Notes: generated from the sequence alone by a model not told the origin. DNA of 64,000 bases from Asticcacaulis sp. AND118 (GCF_020535245.1 NZ_CP084910.1:2146501-2210500); one strand, 5' to 3'; counted from the first letter of the stretch, positions 1-10,994 are shown. A program made the numbers and translations.

Positions 1-1576
1 GGACGTCCGACTTGGTGGCCGGTTGCGGTGCCGGTTGCGGCGCGGCGGCGTAAGGCGACTGCGTCGGAGCCGACGGCTGACGATATTCGGGCTGGCGATA
101 GTCCGGGGCCTGGGCCACCGGCGCATCGTTGCGCTTGGGGAACAGGCCGCGCCACAGGCCGCCTCGGTCGTCTTCGCGCGGCGACTGGACCGCCGGACGC
201 GCCGGCTCAGGGGCGCGCTGCGTGCCGTAACCGGCGACCGGGCGCTGCGGAATTTCGCGCTGGGCCGGCTGCGGCGCAGGCTGCATGGCCGGAATGTCGA
301 AATCGTCTTCGACCGACGGATCGACGATCTTGGCGATGATGCGGGGCTCCTCGGCGACCGGCGCGGGAGCCGGTTGCGGCGTGGAAATGGCGGGCTGAGG
401 GCGGACTTCCGGCTGGATCGTCGCCTGAACCACCGGCTGCGGCACCGCCTCGGTCACGACGGGCGCAGGGGCCGGTTGCGGCGCGGGCTGAGGGGCCTGT
501 GCCGCGGGTTGCACCGGTTGAGGCTGACCCGGACGACCCGGGGTGATGTAGACCGACTGACGCGGCGCGGTGGAAGTCGACTGCGGCAGCGGCGGCTGTT
601 GCTGAGCCGCAGCCGAATCCATGCCGGTCGCCACGACCGACACGCGCAGCTTACCCTCCAGCGACGGATCGAAGGCCGCGCCGAAGATGATATTGGCGTC
701 CGGATCGACCTCCGACGAAATGGCGTTGGCCGCTTCGTCGACTTCGAGCAGAGTCATGTCGAGGCCGCCAGTGACGTTGACCAGCACGGCCTTGGCGCCC
801 TTGAGCGAGGTTTCATCCAGCAGCGGGTTGGCGATGGCGTTCTGGGCGGCCTGAAGCGCACGATCGTCGCCCGAAGCTTCACCCGTGCCCATCATGGCCT
901 TGCCCATTTCGGACATGACCGAGCGCACGTCAGCGAAGTCGAGGTTGATCAGGCCCGGCAGCACCATCAGGTCGGTAATGGAGCGCACGCCCGAATGCAG
1001 CACCTGATCGGCCATGCCAAAGGCTTCGGCGAAGGTGGTACGCTCATTGGCGATACGGAACAGGTTCTGGTTCGGAATGACGATCAGCGTATCGACATAG
1101 CGTTGCAGCTCGGCGATGCCGGCATCGGCCAGACGCATACGATGGCGGCCTTCGAACATGAAGGGCTTGGTCACCACGCCGACGGTCAGGATGCCGCGCT
1201 CACGCGCCGTCTTGGCGATGATCGGAGCCGCGCCAGTGCCGGTGCCGCCGCCCATGCCGGCGGTGATGAAGACCATGTGCGCGCCTTCGAGGTGCTCGCT
1301 GATCTCATGCGCGGACTCTTCGGCGGCGGTCATGCCGACTTCCGGGTGCGCGCCCGCCCCCAGGCCTTGAGTCAGCGACACGCCCAATTGAACGCGGCGA
1401 TCGGTCTTGGCGAACTGGAGCTGTTGCGCATCGGTATTGGCGACAACGAACTCAACACCTTCGAGGCCCGCCTCGATCATGTTGTTGACGGCATTGCCGC
1501 CGGCCCCACCGACGCCGAACACGACGATGCGGGGCTTCAATTCGGTGGCGCGCGGCGCCGAGAGATGTATAGCCAT
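1..1576 (-). CDS. ftsZ: Cell division GTPase FtsZ (3' end beyond window)
   Basis: Tubulin-like GTPase that polymerises into the cytoplasmic Z ring and recruits the divisome. The protein opens [16 protein letters not shown] and has the N-terminal nucleotide-binding stretch [13 protein letters not shown] at residues 21-33 and the tubulin signature GGGTGTG near residue 110. After the globular domain (to about residue 330) comes a long disordered linker rich in Pro, Gln and Ala, typical of alphaproteobacterial FtsZ. At least 525 residues are visible; the C-terminal peptide that binds FtsA lies beyond base 1. The ATG at 1574-1576 matches the conserved family N-terminus. It follows ftsQ and ftsA but is separated by a terminator-like hairpin and a large regulatory region, so it probably has its own promoter. 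Confidence 0.97.
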   Translation of the reverse strand, partial: MAIHLSAPRATELKPRIVVFGVGGAGGNAVNNMIEAGLEGVEFVVANTDAQQLQFAKTDRRVQLGVSLTQGLGAGAHPEVGMTAAEESAHEISEHLEGAHMVFITAGMGGGTGTGAAPIIAKTARERGILTVGVVTKPFMFEGRHRMRLADAGIAELQRYVDTLIVIPNQNLFRIANERTTFAEAFGMADQVLHSGVRSITDLMVLPGLINLDFADVRSVMSEMGKAMMGTGEASGDDRALQAAQNAIANPLLDETSLKGAKAVLVNVTGGLDMTLLEVDEAANAISSEVDPDANIIFGAAFDPSLEGKLRVSVVATGMDSAAAQQQPPLPQSTSTAPRQSVYITPGRPGQPQPVQPAAQAPQPAPQPAPAPVVTEAVPQPVVQATIQPEVRPQPAISTPQPAPAPVAEEPRIIAKIVDPSVEDDFDIPAMQPAPQPAQREIPQRPVAGYGTQRAPEPARPAVQSPREDDRGGLWRGLFPKRNDAPVAQAPDYRQPEYRQPSAPTQSPYAAAPQPAPQPATKSDV

Positions 1577-1996
1577 GTGATCAGACCAACCTTCCGTGAC
1601 CCTGTCCGGGCGTCCTTGCTTCCCGTCCAATTTCGACCTTGGCGCGTTTCTGAAATGCGCTCCGCAAGCATCGAGCATGAGACATCGAATATGCTTAATG
1701 AATAGTTACCCGATAACTTGAGTCGCGCTGTTTTGAAGGCCTTTTCGCGATAAATTTTAACAAAAGTTACCGATTGATGAATTTCTGACTCAAGGCGGGA
1801 ATCCCGCACACCCGGTTTGAGCGAAAAAAGCCTCATTTACGGCAGGTTATGCACAGGAGGTTAATCGGGAATCAGGAATCCTTACCCCGACATTAACACA
1901 CGCGACATGCACGCAGATACCGCAGAAACACAGACGGGGCCCCCGAAGGCGCCCCGTCAAAGTTGTGGATTTTTTTGCGCTGCAGCGCTTCGCGGC
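1577..1996 (-). promoter_or_regulatory. ftsA-ftsZ intergenic control region with CtrA-like, DnaA and GANTC sites
   Basis: This 420 bp gap has no gene I can support. Reading toward ftsZ it holds a DnaA-box match TTATGCACA (1847-1855), a CtrA-like site TTAA-N7-TTAC (1695-1709), and five GANTC sites, the CcrM methylation target, at 1720, 1787, 1799, 1869 and 1876. In Caulobacter crescentus ftsZ transcription responds to CtrA, DnaA and CcrM methylation, so these matches make sense as the cell-cycle promoter. The sites are seen in the sequence; their function is inferred from that relative. Confidence 0.65.
1933..1958 (-). terminator. Hairpin after ftsA
   Basis: Perfect 8 bp inverted repeat GACGGGGC/GCCCCGTC just beyond the ftsA stop on the minus strand, followed only by a weak T-rich stretch. 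Probably a partial terminator separating ftsQA from ftsZ transcription. Confidence 0.5.
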
Positions 1997-3355
1997 CTAC
2001 AGATTCTGCTTCAGCCAGTCCACGACACGGCTTACGACGTGTCCCTTGGCGGCGCTGGGGGCGTCCTTGGGCGACAGGCGGGCGGTCATGATCTTGCGCG
2101 CCGGCACCACATCGCGCGGGCCGTAAAGCGTGCGTAAAATCACCCCGGCGCAGGCGGCGAAGGCAGGGCCGGCGGCGGCGTCGGCCAGATGCGGCACGCG
2201 CTTGGGCTTGCCCAGACGCACCGGGCGGTCGAACACGCGCACGGCCAGCTCACGCACACCGGCCAGTTGCGACGCGCCGCCGGTCAGCACGATGCCTGCA
2301 CCCGGATCGATGAGGCAGCCGGAGGCTTTCAGCTTTTCGCGCAGCAGTTCGAAGGTTTCCTCGACGCGCGGCGCGATAATCCCCTTGAGGATCGAGCGCG
2401 GCACGGAGATCGGCGGCGCGCCGGCATCGTCGCCGCGCGGCGGGGCTTCGACCATTTCACGGTCTTCGTTGGACGAGGCAATGGCCGATCCGTGCAGCGT
2501 CTTGACGCGCTCGGCCCCGGCCAGAGTCGTCGACAGGCCGCGGGCGATGTCGGCGGTGACGTGACTGCCGCCGACGTTCAGGCAATCGACATGGACCAGC
2601 GCGCCGCCATAGAAGACGGCCGCCGTGGTGCACGACGCGCCCATATCGATGCAGATGCAGCCCAGTTCCTTTTCGTCCTCTTCCAGCGCGGCGACCGCGG
2701 CGGCCAGCGGTGCCGAGACGATGGCCTGCACCTCAAGGTGCGCCATGCCGACGCACTGCATGATATTGTTGAAGACGTTCTCGTCGATAGTGACGACCAG
2801 CAGTTCAAGACCCAGGGTGCGGCCCGTCAGGTTGCGCGGGTCGCGCACGCCGTTGTGGCCGTCCACGGCCCAACTCACCGGCAACAGGTGGATGGGACGG
2901 CGGTTGGGGAAGCGCACCTGCGCCAGCCCCGAAGCGATGGCGCGGTTGAGATCGTCGTCGGAAATCGGCTTCACGCCGACCGACACCTGAGCGAAGACGC
3001 GGTGCGAGGCGGTCTGCGCGCCCGGCACCGAAACGCGCACGCCCTGCACCGAGACATTGGCCATGGCCTCGGCGCGCTCGACCGCCTGAGCGATGGCGGT
3101 GGCGGCAGCTTCCATATCGATGATATTGCCGGCGCGAACGCCGCGCGACTGCACGAAACCGACGCCGGCGACGCGGATCGAATGGTCGGCGCTGCGCACG
3201 CCGTCTGGCTTCATGATGAAACAGCCGATCTTCGACGCACCGAGGTCCAGCGAAGCGACGACGCCCGGCGTCACTGCCATCAGGCCGTTCTGACGTGCGG
3301 CGGGCTCGGCGTGGCGGCCTTCCTTGGCCAGTTTGCGATCTTCAAGACGAGACAT
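1997..3355 (-). CDS. ftsA: Cell division protein FtsA
   Basis: Actin-like ATPase that tethers FtsZ to the membrane and links the Z ring to later divisome proteins. The 452-residue product has the actin-fold phosphate-1 motif SLDLGASKIGCF after an N-terminal extension of about 33 residues, the SHS2/1C region, the IDMGASCTTAA phosphate-2 motif and the VLTGGASQLAG adenosine motif near the C-terminus. It ends in DWLKQNL, resembling the amphipathic membrane-targeting helix of the family. It begins 10 bp after the ftsQ stop, so the two are probably cotranscribed. An internal Met at residue 26 is an alternative start, because the first 25 residues look variable and the upstream ribosome site is weak. 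Confidence 0.96.
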   Translation of the reverse strand: MSRLEDRKLAKEGRHAEPAARQNGLMAVTPGVVASLDLGASKIGCFIMKPDGVRSADHSIRVAGVGFVQSRGVRAGNIIDMEAAATAIAQAVERAEAMANVSVQGVRVSVPGAQTASHRVFAQVSVGVKPISDDDLNRAIASGLAQVRFPNRRPIHLLPVSWAVDGHNGVRDPRNLTGRTLGLELLVVTIDENVFNNIMQCVGMAHLEVQAIVSAPLAAAVAALEEDEKELGCICIDMGASCTTAAVFYGGALVHVDCLNVGGSHVTADIARGLSTTLAGAERVKTLHGSAIASSNEDREMVEAPPRGDDAGAPPISVPRSILKGIIAPRVEETFELLREKLKASGCLIDPGAGIVLTGGASQLAGVRELAVRVFDRPVRLGKPKRVPHLADAAAGPAFAACAGVILRTLYGPRDVVPARKIMTARLSPKDAPSAAKGHVVSRVVDWLKQNL

Positions 3356-3365
3356 ATATTTCGGC

Positions 3366-4250
3366 CTAAGATACGGGGACGGTTTCGAACGGTTTGACGA
3401 CCAGAGCGTTGGGGTCGCGCAGGTCGATGACCGCCAGGCCCTGATCGAGGACGCGCTGCTGGCTGATCAGCACGTCGAGGCGGTTGAGGGCCTCGTCCTG
3501 ATCCAGCGCCGGCAGCTTGATAATGGTGTTGTTCTTCAGACGGATATCCCAGCGACGCGTATCGACGCGCACCAGGGCCCAGACCTTCGACATCAGTTCC
3601 GGGCGGGCCTGCATCAGACGCAGGATGTCGGCGCTGGTCGCATTGGCCTCTTCGCCCACCACCAGCGGCAGATCGATGAAATTGCCCGAACGCGCTTCGG
3701 GGATGACCTTGCCCGTATCGTCGATGACGTAGGTCTTGTTCTGGTACTGCCACACGGCCAGACGCGGGCGCTCGGTGACGGTGATGATCAGTTGATCCGG
3801 CAACTGACGGCGCACGACCGCCGACTTGACCCAACCGACGCTCTCGACATCGGTCTTGACCTTGTTCAGGTCCATGAGGGCCAGCGGCTGACCGCGCTCG
3901 AAGCGCAGCGCCTTGCGGATGTCTTCACGGGCGACGTCCGACACGCCCTGAAGGCGGACGTTCTGCAGATTGATGCCGATGGAAGCGATACGAGCGTCGG
4001 TAAAGCTGACCACACCGCTGCGCAGGGTTTCCGCACGGCCACCGGTGAGCAGGAATACGGCCATCAGGCCCGCCGCGCCGACAAGGCCCAGCCACGCCGT
4101 CAACTCGTTCGGCATGGCGACGCCACCGATCAGGGCGAATTTTCCGGCTTCGGCCTTGCGTCCACCGCGCGCGCGCGACGGCGCGTTGCGGGGCGATGCT
4201 TTCGACGCCGGGGCCGCTTGACGGCGCCCGCCTCTGACGACGGCTGGCAT
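3366..4250 (-). CDS. ftsQ: Cell division protein FtsQ
   Basis: Bitopic inner-membrane divisome protein that bridges early cytoplasmic and late periplasmic division proteins. The 294-residue form has a basic cytoplasmic N-terminus, one membrane segment near residues 50-68, a POTRA domain starting at VRLQGVSDVAREDI, and the FtsQ beta domain ending in a short tail. I chose the ATG at 4248-4250 because GAGGACAGAAT precedes it as a good ribosome-binding site; a longer frame to 4442 has no such support. It heads ftsQA. The normal upstream neighbours of the division cluster (ddl, murB, murC) are missing here. Confidence 0.93.
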   Translation of the reverse strand: MPAVVRGGRRQAAPASKASPRNAPSRARGGRKAEAGKFALIGGVAMPNELTAWLGLVGAAGLMAVFLLTGGRAETLRSGVVSFTDARIASIGINLQNVRLQGVSDVAREDIRKALRFERGQPLALMDLNKVKTDVESVGWVKSAVVRRQLPDQLIITVTERPRLAVWQYQNKTYVIDDTGKVIPEARSGNFIDLPLVVGEEANATSADILRLMQARPELMSKVWALVRVDTRRWDIRLKNNTIIKLPALDQDEALNRLDVLISQQRVLDQGLAVIDLRDPNALVVKPFETVPVS

Positions 4251-4393
4251 ATTCTGTCCTCGTGATCGTCTGGCCTCTGGGGCCGGGTGACTCTTCAGCC
4301 GCCCGTTACACGGGCCCTGCCGACGCCGGCTCTTCGAACCGGACGGTGGGCGCAAACGCAGGAGGCTGAGGGGACCAATAGACCGCAACAACC

Positions 4394-4409
4394 TTAACGA
4401 TCCGCTAAC
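4394..4409. promoter_or_regulatory. CtrA-like site upstream of ftsQ
   Basis: TTAA-N7-CTAAC matches the CtrA consensus TTAA-N7-TTAAC with one mismatch and lies about 145 bp before ftsQ. In C. crescentus ftsQA is activated by CtrA. The rest of the 396 bp gap at 4251-4646 shows no gene and no remnant of ddl or mur genes that I can recognise. Confidence 0.45.
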
Positions 4410-4646
4410 GAAGTCGTCACGAAGCCAGTTTTCGTTAGGCATATTTACGGGATTGTCACGCAGAACGTCGCCCGTATCGCCGCTTGCCCGCTCGCATATC
4501 GTAATGTATGGATAAGGTCATGAAAATGTTTGCTTTCATCGCTGTCCGCATCCGAGCCTGAGCCGGACTTCAGGCCCGCCTCTTGATGGACATTTTGCGC
4601 GGAATGGTCGCATTGCGCCGCCGCACGCCCTTTCTGAAAGCTTAAC

Positions 4647-5426
4647 ATGACTCCCATTTCCAACCGCGCCCTCAGCGATGCGCAGGTAAACCATTTCATT
4701 CATCAGGGCTTCGTGCGCCTCGACGAAGCCTTCCCTGAGGCTCTAGCCGAACAGGGTCGCCGCATCCTGTGGCAGGCCACCGGCTGCGATCCAAACCGGC
4801 CCGAAACCTGGACCCGACCCGTCGTCCGGCTGGGGCATTTTTCCGGCGCGCCCTTTGCCGAAGCGGCCAATACGCCGGGCCTGCACGCTACCTTCGATCA
4901 ACTGGTCGGCCCCGGTCGCTGGCAACCGCAGGGCGGGCTGGGCACGTTTCCGGTGCGCTTCCCCTCTCCCGACGATCCGGGCGACACCGGCTGGCACATC
5001 GACGTCAGCTTCGGCACAGAAAATCCGGATTTCCTGCAGTGGCGGGCCAATATCCAGTCCAAAGGCCGCGCCTTGCTGATGCTGTTTCTGTTCTCGGATG
5101 TGGGCGAGGCCGACGCGCCGACTCGCATCCGCGCAGGTTCGCACCTCGGCATAGCAAGACGACTGGCCCCGGCGGGTGAAGCCGGTTTGACATTGGGCGA
5201 ACTGGCGGCCACGGGCTTTGCGGAATCAGCCGGATGCGAGGAAGTGCTGGCGACAGGACCGGCAGGCACGGTCTATCTGTGCCACCCCTTCCTTGTCCAT
5301 TCGGCTCAACCTCACCGGGGCACGCAACCACGCTTTATGGCCCAGCCGCCACTCCTGCCGACGGTTCGGCTGAACGCCGACGGCCCCTCACCCGTCGAAC
5401 GGGCGATTGCGCTGGCGCTTGGGTAA
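4647..5426 (+). CDS. Phytanoyl-CoA dioxygenase (PhyH) family protein
   Basis: Likely Fe(II)/2-oxoglutarate-dependent oxygenase of the PhyH superfamily; substrate unknown. The 259-residue protein shows the metal-binding HxD pair in GWHIDVSF (His117, Asp119) and a distal histidine region, YLCHPFLVHSAQPHRG (His213 or His218), followed by the arginines expected to hold 2-oxoglutarate. There is no signal peptide, so it is cytoplasmic. It stands alone on the plus strand, divergent from ftsQ and convergent with ftsH, and occupies the place where ddl or mur genes sit in related division clusters. Start is the ATG after an upstream stop. Confidence 0.8.
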   Translation: MTPISNRALSDAQVNHFIHQGFVRLDEAFPEALAEQGRRILWQATGCDPNRPETWTRPVVRLGHFSGAPFAEAANTPGLHATFDQLVGPGRWQPQGGLGTFPVRFPSPDDPGDTGWHIDVSFGTENPDFLQWRANIQSKGRALLMLFLFSDVGEADAPTRIRAGSHLGIARRLAPAGEAGLTLGELAATGFAESAGCEEVLATGPAGTVYLCHPFLVHSAQPHRGTQPRFMAQPPLLPTVRLNADGPSPVERAIALALG

Positions 5427-5432
5427 ACAAAA

Positions 5433-5460
5433 GGCCCGTGCAGAACGCACGGGCCTTTTT
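5433..5460. terminator. Bidirectional terminator between PhyH gene and ftsH
   Basis: Perfect 9 bp stem GGCCCGTGC/GCACGGGCC with a 5-base loop and a run of five T on the plus strand; A residues on the other side also serve the convergent ftsH. Confidence 0.85.
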
Positions 5461-5478
5461 CGTTTCAGAGGAAGGCGT

Positions 5479-7386
<1,908 letters not shown>

Positions 7387-7504
7387 AAGTTTCCTCACAA
7401 GCAGCCGGATGGCTGCGGGTCTCGAAAGCGGCCCGAAGCCGCCTGTTCCTCGAACCTATATAGTAGGCTCTTTAACGCTACGCTACCGGCTGCACATAGT
7501 AAAA

Positions 7505-8803
7505 CTAAGGATCGATCGCTTCGGCCTCATTGCGGATGAGACCCAGCGCCGCCCGCAACCGGTTGCGCGTGACATCCTGCAATTCCCCTGCCGCGAACAG
7601 GCGGACCGCGTCCCCCTGTTTCAGCAGGGGCAAGGCCGCGCGCACAGCGGGCGGCAAGGCCCTGATCCGGGTCTGATCCTCCGGGGACAGACGGCTCATA
7701 TGCCCCTTCGCCGGCACGATGTCGCCGCAAAGCGCATAAGCGGGCAATCGGAATCGTCCGTCCCATATGTCGCAGATTCGCGAAGGGTGTGCGCCATTGC
7801 GGGTCATGTCGCCCGGCTCGCGGCAGATCAGCCAGCCCTCGCCTACCGTTTCGACACGCGCCCCGCAGAGGGTGAAGCGCGTGCGGCCTTCGCGTGCACC
7901 ATCAATGATGCGCTCGATTTCGCTTTGGCGCGGCAGCTTCTCGCCGCCTCCGGCGCAGACGATCAGGGCCGAGAGAATGTCAGAGGATGGTAGTGTGGGG
8001 ACGTAGACGTAAGCCCCCTCCGGCGGGACTTCGCCCGCCCCCTCCCCCGTTTCGCTGCGCTCACAAGGGAGGAGAGAAACATCCTCCTCCCCTGCATTAG
8101 CGGGGGAGGTGTCGCGGCGATAGTCCGCGACGGAGGGGGCAATCCCTTGTTGCCGCACCCTTGCGCGCAGATAGGCCGGATTGGCATTGGCCGGATCGTC
8201 GACATAGGCCACGCCCGCGGCGGTCAGCCACTCGCGCAATAGCCCCCGCCCGATGCCCAGCAAGGGGCGCAGATAGAACATCCCCTCCCCCTGCGGCCAG
8301 AAGGGCGCGGGTGACCACCGTTTCGGCGCGCCGACCGTCGAGCCCTCCGCGCGCATGGCGGCGGATTCCGTTACGTCGTCAGCATTGTGCCCCAGACAGA
8401 GGACGCCGATGCCTTTGGCCCGCGCCCCCTCAAGGATAAGGTAATGCCGCGCCCGGCGCGCCGCCGCCTGCAACCCCGCCTTCGGCTTGTCGCCGTGCCA
8501 GCGCAGCACCGTCACCGGCAGACCGATCGTCCGCCCCAGCGCCTCGACGTCGCGCGTCCATCCGGTGCTCAGCGGATGGATGCCGTGATCGACGGTGAAA
8601 ACCTCCAGCGGACGCTGCCCCCACAACCACAGCAGCAGCAGCAGGGCAACCGAATCCCCGCCGCCGGATACGGCCACACCGACAGGGCGATCCGCGGGAC
8701 CGTTCAGATAGTCGGAAAAAAGCGAAAGGCTTGCGGCAATGTCCGGAAAGTCCTCCAGAACCGCCGCAAGCCTCGATTTCAGTTCGCCGGAAATTAAGCG
8801 CAC
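7505..8803 (-). CDS. tilS: tRNA(Ile)-lysidine synthase TilS with in-frame repeat insertion
   Basis: ATP-dependent ligase that converts the wobble cytidine of tRNA-Ile(CAU) to lysidine so that it reads AUA. The 432-residue product has the PP-loop SGGGDS at 46-51, the HNADD motif and the DDPANANPAYLRARVR segment that ends the catalytic domain. The GTG start overlaps the cpoB stop by 10 bp, so the two are translationally coupled. Odd: residues about 222-264 are encoded by a 129 bp GC-rich palindromic repeat that also occurs between genes at 60255 and 63371. It sits at the junction of the catalytic and C-terminal domains and keeps the frame exactly. The C-terminal domain beyond it is intact. Confidence 0.93.
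   Translation of the reverse strand: MRLISGELKSRLAAVLEDFPDIAASLSLFSDYLNGPADRPVGVAVSGGGDSVALLLLLWLWGQRPLEVFTVDHGIHPLSTGWTRDVEALGRTIGLPVTVLRWHGDKPKAGLQAAARRARHYLILEGARAKGIGVLCLGHNADDVTESAAMRAEGSTVGAPKRWSPAPFWPQGEGMFYLRPLLGIGRGLLREWLTAAGVAYVDDPANANPAYLRARVRQQGIAPSVADYRRDTSPANAGEEDVSLLPCERSETGEGAGEVPPEGAYVYVPTLPSSDILSALIVCAGGGEKLPRQSEIERIIDGAREGRTRFTLCGARVETVGEGWLICREPGDMTRNGAHPSRICDIWDGRFRLPAYALCGDIVPAKGHMSRLSPEDQTRIRALPPAVRAALPLLKQGDAVRLFAAGELQDVTRNRLRAALGLIRNEAEAIDP
8012..8140. repeat. Palindromic repeat element inside tilS (copy A)
   Basis: Outer ends are GCCCCCTCCG and CGGAGGGGGC, and the middle contains GGGAGGA facing TCCTCCTCCCC. It consists of two half-modules in opposite orientation, each similar to the half-modules of the intergenic copies at 60255-60402 and 63371-63507. 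Its length of 129 bp is a multiple of three and neither half introduces a stop in the tilS frame. Confidence 0.8.
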
Positions 8804-9702
8804 TTGCCCTTGGTCGCCAGCGCCTTGGCCTGCGACTTGATGGCCGCCGAAGCGCCCGTGGCGTAACGCTTGTTAAACTCAGCCAGCGCCACGCAGGACT
8901 TGGCGGCGTCGGTCTGCGACAAAGCCGTGGCCAGCTTCACCGTGGCTTCGGGGGCCCAGGTCGTCTTGGGCCAGCCCTTGAGCGAGGTGGCGTAGGCCGC
9001 GACCGAACCCGATACGTCGCCCTTGACGGTGCGAATCTGGCCCAGACGGAACCAGGCCTCCGCCGACTGCGGCGCGGCGCCCCACTTGGTGGTGAATTCG
9101 GTGAAGGCGCGCTCGGCGTCGTCCATATTGCCGTTGGTCAGCAGGTCATAGGCCTGATTGAAGTCGCCTTCGGCCGTGCCGGTGGTCGGCGGCGGGGGCG
9201 GCGGGCCGGCCAGGGCGGCATCGACGTCGTTCAGATGCGCTTCGACCAGATCGAGGCGCTGAATCAGCGTGCCGATGCGCGCTTCGAGGCCGACGATCTT
9301 TTCGTTGGCCTGACGGGCGGCAAAGCCCGACTCTTCGACCTGCGACGTCAGTTGCGTGATCTGCTGCGCTTGCTCGTCGACCTTGCGCGACAGGATTTCC
9401 ACCGTAGCCTGAAGCGCCACGACTTCCGGATCCGGCTCGATCAAGGCGGGCGGCCCGGCATTCTTGCCGGTCTTGCCTTCATAATTGGTGATGGCGCGCT
9501 CCAGCTTGCGCACATTGCGATCCAGACGCTCCAGACGCTTCTTGTCCCATTCTACCGGTGGCGACTTGTCGTCGGCCTCGTCCTGATCGATGGAGAAGAG
9601 CTGGGCATGGGCAGGCGCCGGAGCGACCATGCTCAGGGAGGCGGCCGTCGCGACGACGATTGTCAGGGCGGAAAGAGTGGCCTTTAAACTCTGGCGGGTC
9701 AT
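8794..9702 (-). CDS. cpoB: Cell division coordinator CpoB (YbgF)
   Basis: Periplasmic Tol-Pal-associated protein that couples peptidoglycan synthesis to outer-membrane constriction. The 302-residue protein has a signal peptide ending at AHAQ (about residue 34), a coiled-coil trimerisation region (about 55-165), a proline stretch PPPPPP and a C-terminal TPR domain beginning FNQAYDLLTNGNMDDAERAF. The order pal, (CsgG-like), cpoB, tilS, ftsH fits its family, except for the inserted CsgG-like gene upstream. The stop overlaps the tilS GTG start. Confidence 0.92.
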   Translation of the reverse strand: MTRQSLKATLSALTIVVATAASLSMVAPAPAHAQLFSIDQDEADDKSPPVEWDKKRLERLDRNVRKLERAITNYEGKTGKNAGPPALIEPDPEVVALQATVEILSRKVDEQAQQITQLTSQVEESGFAARQANEKIVGLEARIGTLIQRLDLVEAHLNDVDAALAGPPPPPPTTGTAEGDFNQAYDLLTNGNMDDAERAFTEFTTKWGAAPQSAEAWFRLGQIRTVKGDVSGSVAAYATSLKGWPKTTWAPEATVKLATALSQTDAAKSCVALAEFNKRYATGASAAIKSQAKALATKGKCA

Positions 9703-9849
9703 GCGTGTCCTGAAAACCTGTTTGGGCGCGTGCTCAAATACCTGACGAGAGCGCCTAAGATGTCAACCATTTTTGTGACGATCTCTACCATAGGCAGGCA
9801 GTCCGGCGAAATTAAGACGCCGGCTGTGACCTCATAATCGCGCGCCACA

Positions 9850-9881
9850 AAGAAAAACCCCCGCCTTTCGGGACGGGGGTT
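9850..9881 (-). terminator. Terminator after the CsgG-like gene
   Basis: Stem AACCCCCG/CGGGGGTT with TTTTTCTTT following on the minus strand, directly after the CsgG-like stop codon. It implies cpoB has a promoter in the 9703-9849 gap. Confidence 0.8.
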
Positions 9882-9886
9882 CTGGC

Positions 9887-10822
9887 TTACTTCGCCGCGG
9901 TCAGCTTGTCGTTCTGGACCCAGCCGACATTGTCGTTGTCGTCCATGACTTCCCACCACATGCCGTCCTTGTTGCCGGTCGGATAGAGAACGAGGTCCTT
10001 GGGCAGGGCGCGGATCATCTTTCCCGTCGTCGCCGGGGTGGCGCGCAGGCTGGTCGGGGTCATGACCGTGAACGAACGCTGCGGCGCTGCGGCCTTGCCG
10101 CCGATGTCCAGCCCGCCCATTTCCTGCACCATGTTGGTGTAGGTGACGATAAAGGCCTGCGTCACGATGCGGCCGATCTCGGTGTCTTCATAACCGCCGC
10201 CGACCGCGCCGGCAAAGCCGACGCCGCCACCGACGCCCCAGGTCAGGTCGTTCTTGGCCGCGCTGCCTTCGAACGCGTTCGATTCCGAGGTGCGTACGTC
10301 GGTCAGCGACAGGATGGTGTTGGCTTCGAGCTTCTTGGTGCGGAAGCCGCCGATGACCGCGCCGGCGCGACCGCCGACCATGCCTCCGATCAGGCCCGCA
10401 GCGCCGCCACCGCCCGTATTGGAATCCGCCGCCGCAACTTCGGCCACCAGCACGAAGTCCGCCGCCTTGATCTGGTTCTTGCCGACATTCGAACCGGCCT
10501 GAAGACCGATGCCCGCTGCCAGATCGCGTTCCTTCTGCGCCGCGTTCATGCCCGCACCGCGATCGACCAGCGAGAAGCAGCCCGACTTCTGCACGATGAC
10601 GCGCAGCAGCTTTTGCGGCGGCGCAAGGTTGTTCTGCGCCCAGCCGCGCTCATCGTCACCGTTGACGATCGAAATGCTGCCCAGCTTCTTCGAGCATTTC
10701 GGAATACCGTCCATCATGCTGTTCTGGGTTTGCTGAACCTTGGACGGCTTGGCCGTCTGGGCCATGCCCGCCGACGGCACGACTAAGGCCGCCAGAGCAA
10801 CGGCACTAATAAACTTGTGCAT
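9887..10822 (-). CDS. CsgG/HfaB-family secreted protein with C-terminal SH3-like domain
   Basis: Probable periplasmic or outer-membrane-associated protein of 311 residues. It has a signal peptide ending GMAQ near residue 22 without a lipobox cysteine, a CsgG-like core with glycine-rich stretches (GGGGAAGLIGGMVGGRAGAV and the segment after LTWGVGGG), and a C-terminal bacterial SH3-type segment (about 245-311, from FTVMTPTSLRATP to VGWVQNDKLTAAK). CsgG proteins form curli secretion pores and HfaB anchors the Caulobacter holdfast, but the missing lipobox makes pore function uncertain. The start follows AGGGGG. It sits between pal and cpoB and has its own terminator. The function here is inferred only from fold family. 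Confidence 0.75.
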   Translation of the reverse strand: MHKFISAVALAALVVPSAGMAQTAKPSKVQQTQNSMMDGIPKCSKKLGSISIVNGDDERGWAQNNLAPPQKLLRVIVQKSGCFSLVDRGAGMNAAQKERDLAAGIGLQAGSNVGKNQIKAADFVLVAEVAAADSNTGGGGAAGLIGGMVGGRAGAVIGGFRTKKLEANTILSLTDVRTSESNAFEGSAAKNDLTWGVGGGVGFAGAVGGGYEDTEIGRIVTQAFIVTYTNMVQEMGGLDIGGKAAAPQRSFTVMTPTSLRATPATTGKMIRALPKDLVLYPTGNKDGMWWEVMDDNDNVGWVQNDKLTAAK

Positions 10823-10994
10823 ATCATAACCCCCTTGGATGTGATGTCCGGATAGTGTTCCTGTGATGGTCATTCGCCGCGACCGGGTACGCTTGACAAC
10901 GCGCTGAACGCGGATGCGACACTCTGCCCCTGCGATAGCAGGCCCTATCGGTCGCGGCAAGTCTGAGGTCCGCCCCTCACCTGTTCACGGCATG

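Noticed and set aside
23-1705. Long open frame on the plus strand opposite ftsZ
   Set aside because: Arg- and Gly-rich sequence with no recognisable domain; it is the complementary shadow of a GC-rich gene with strong third-position bias.
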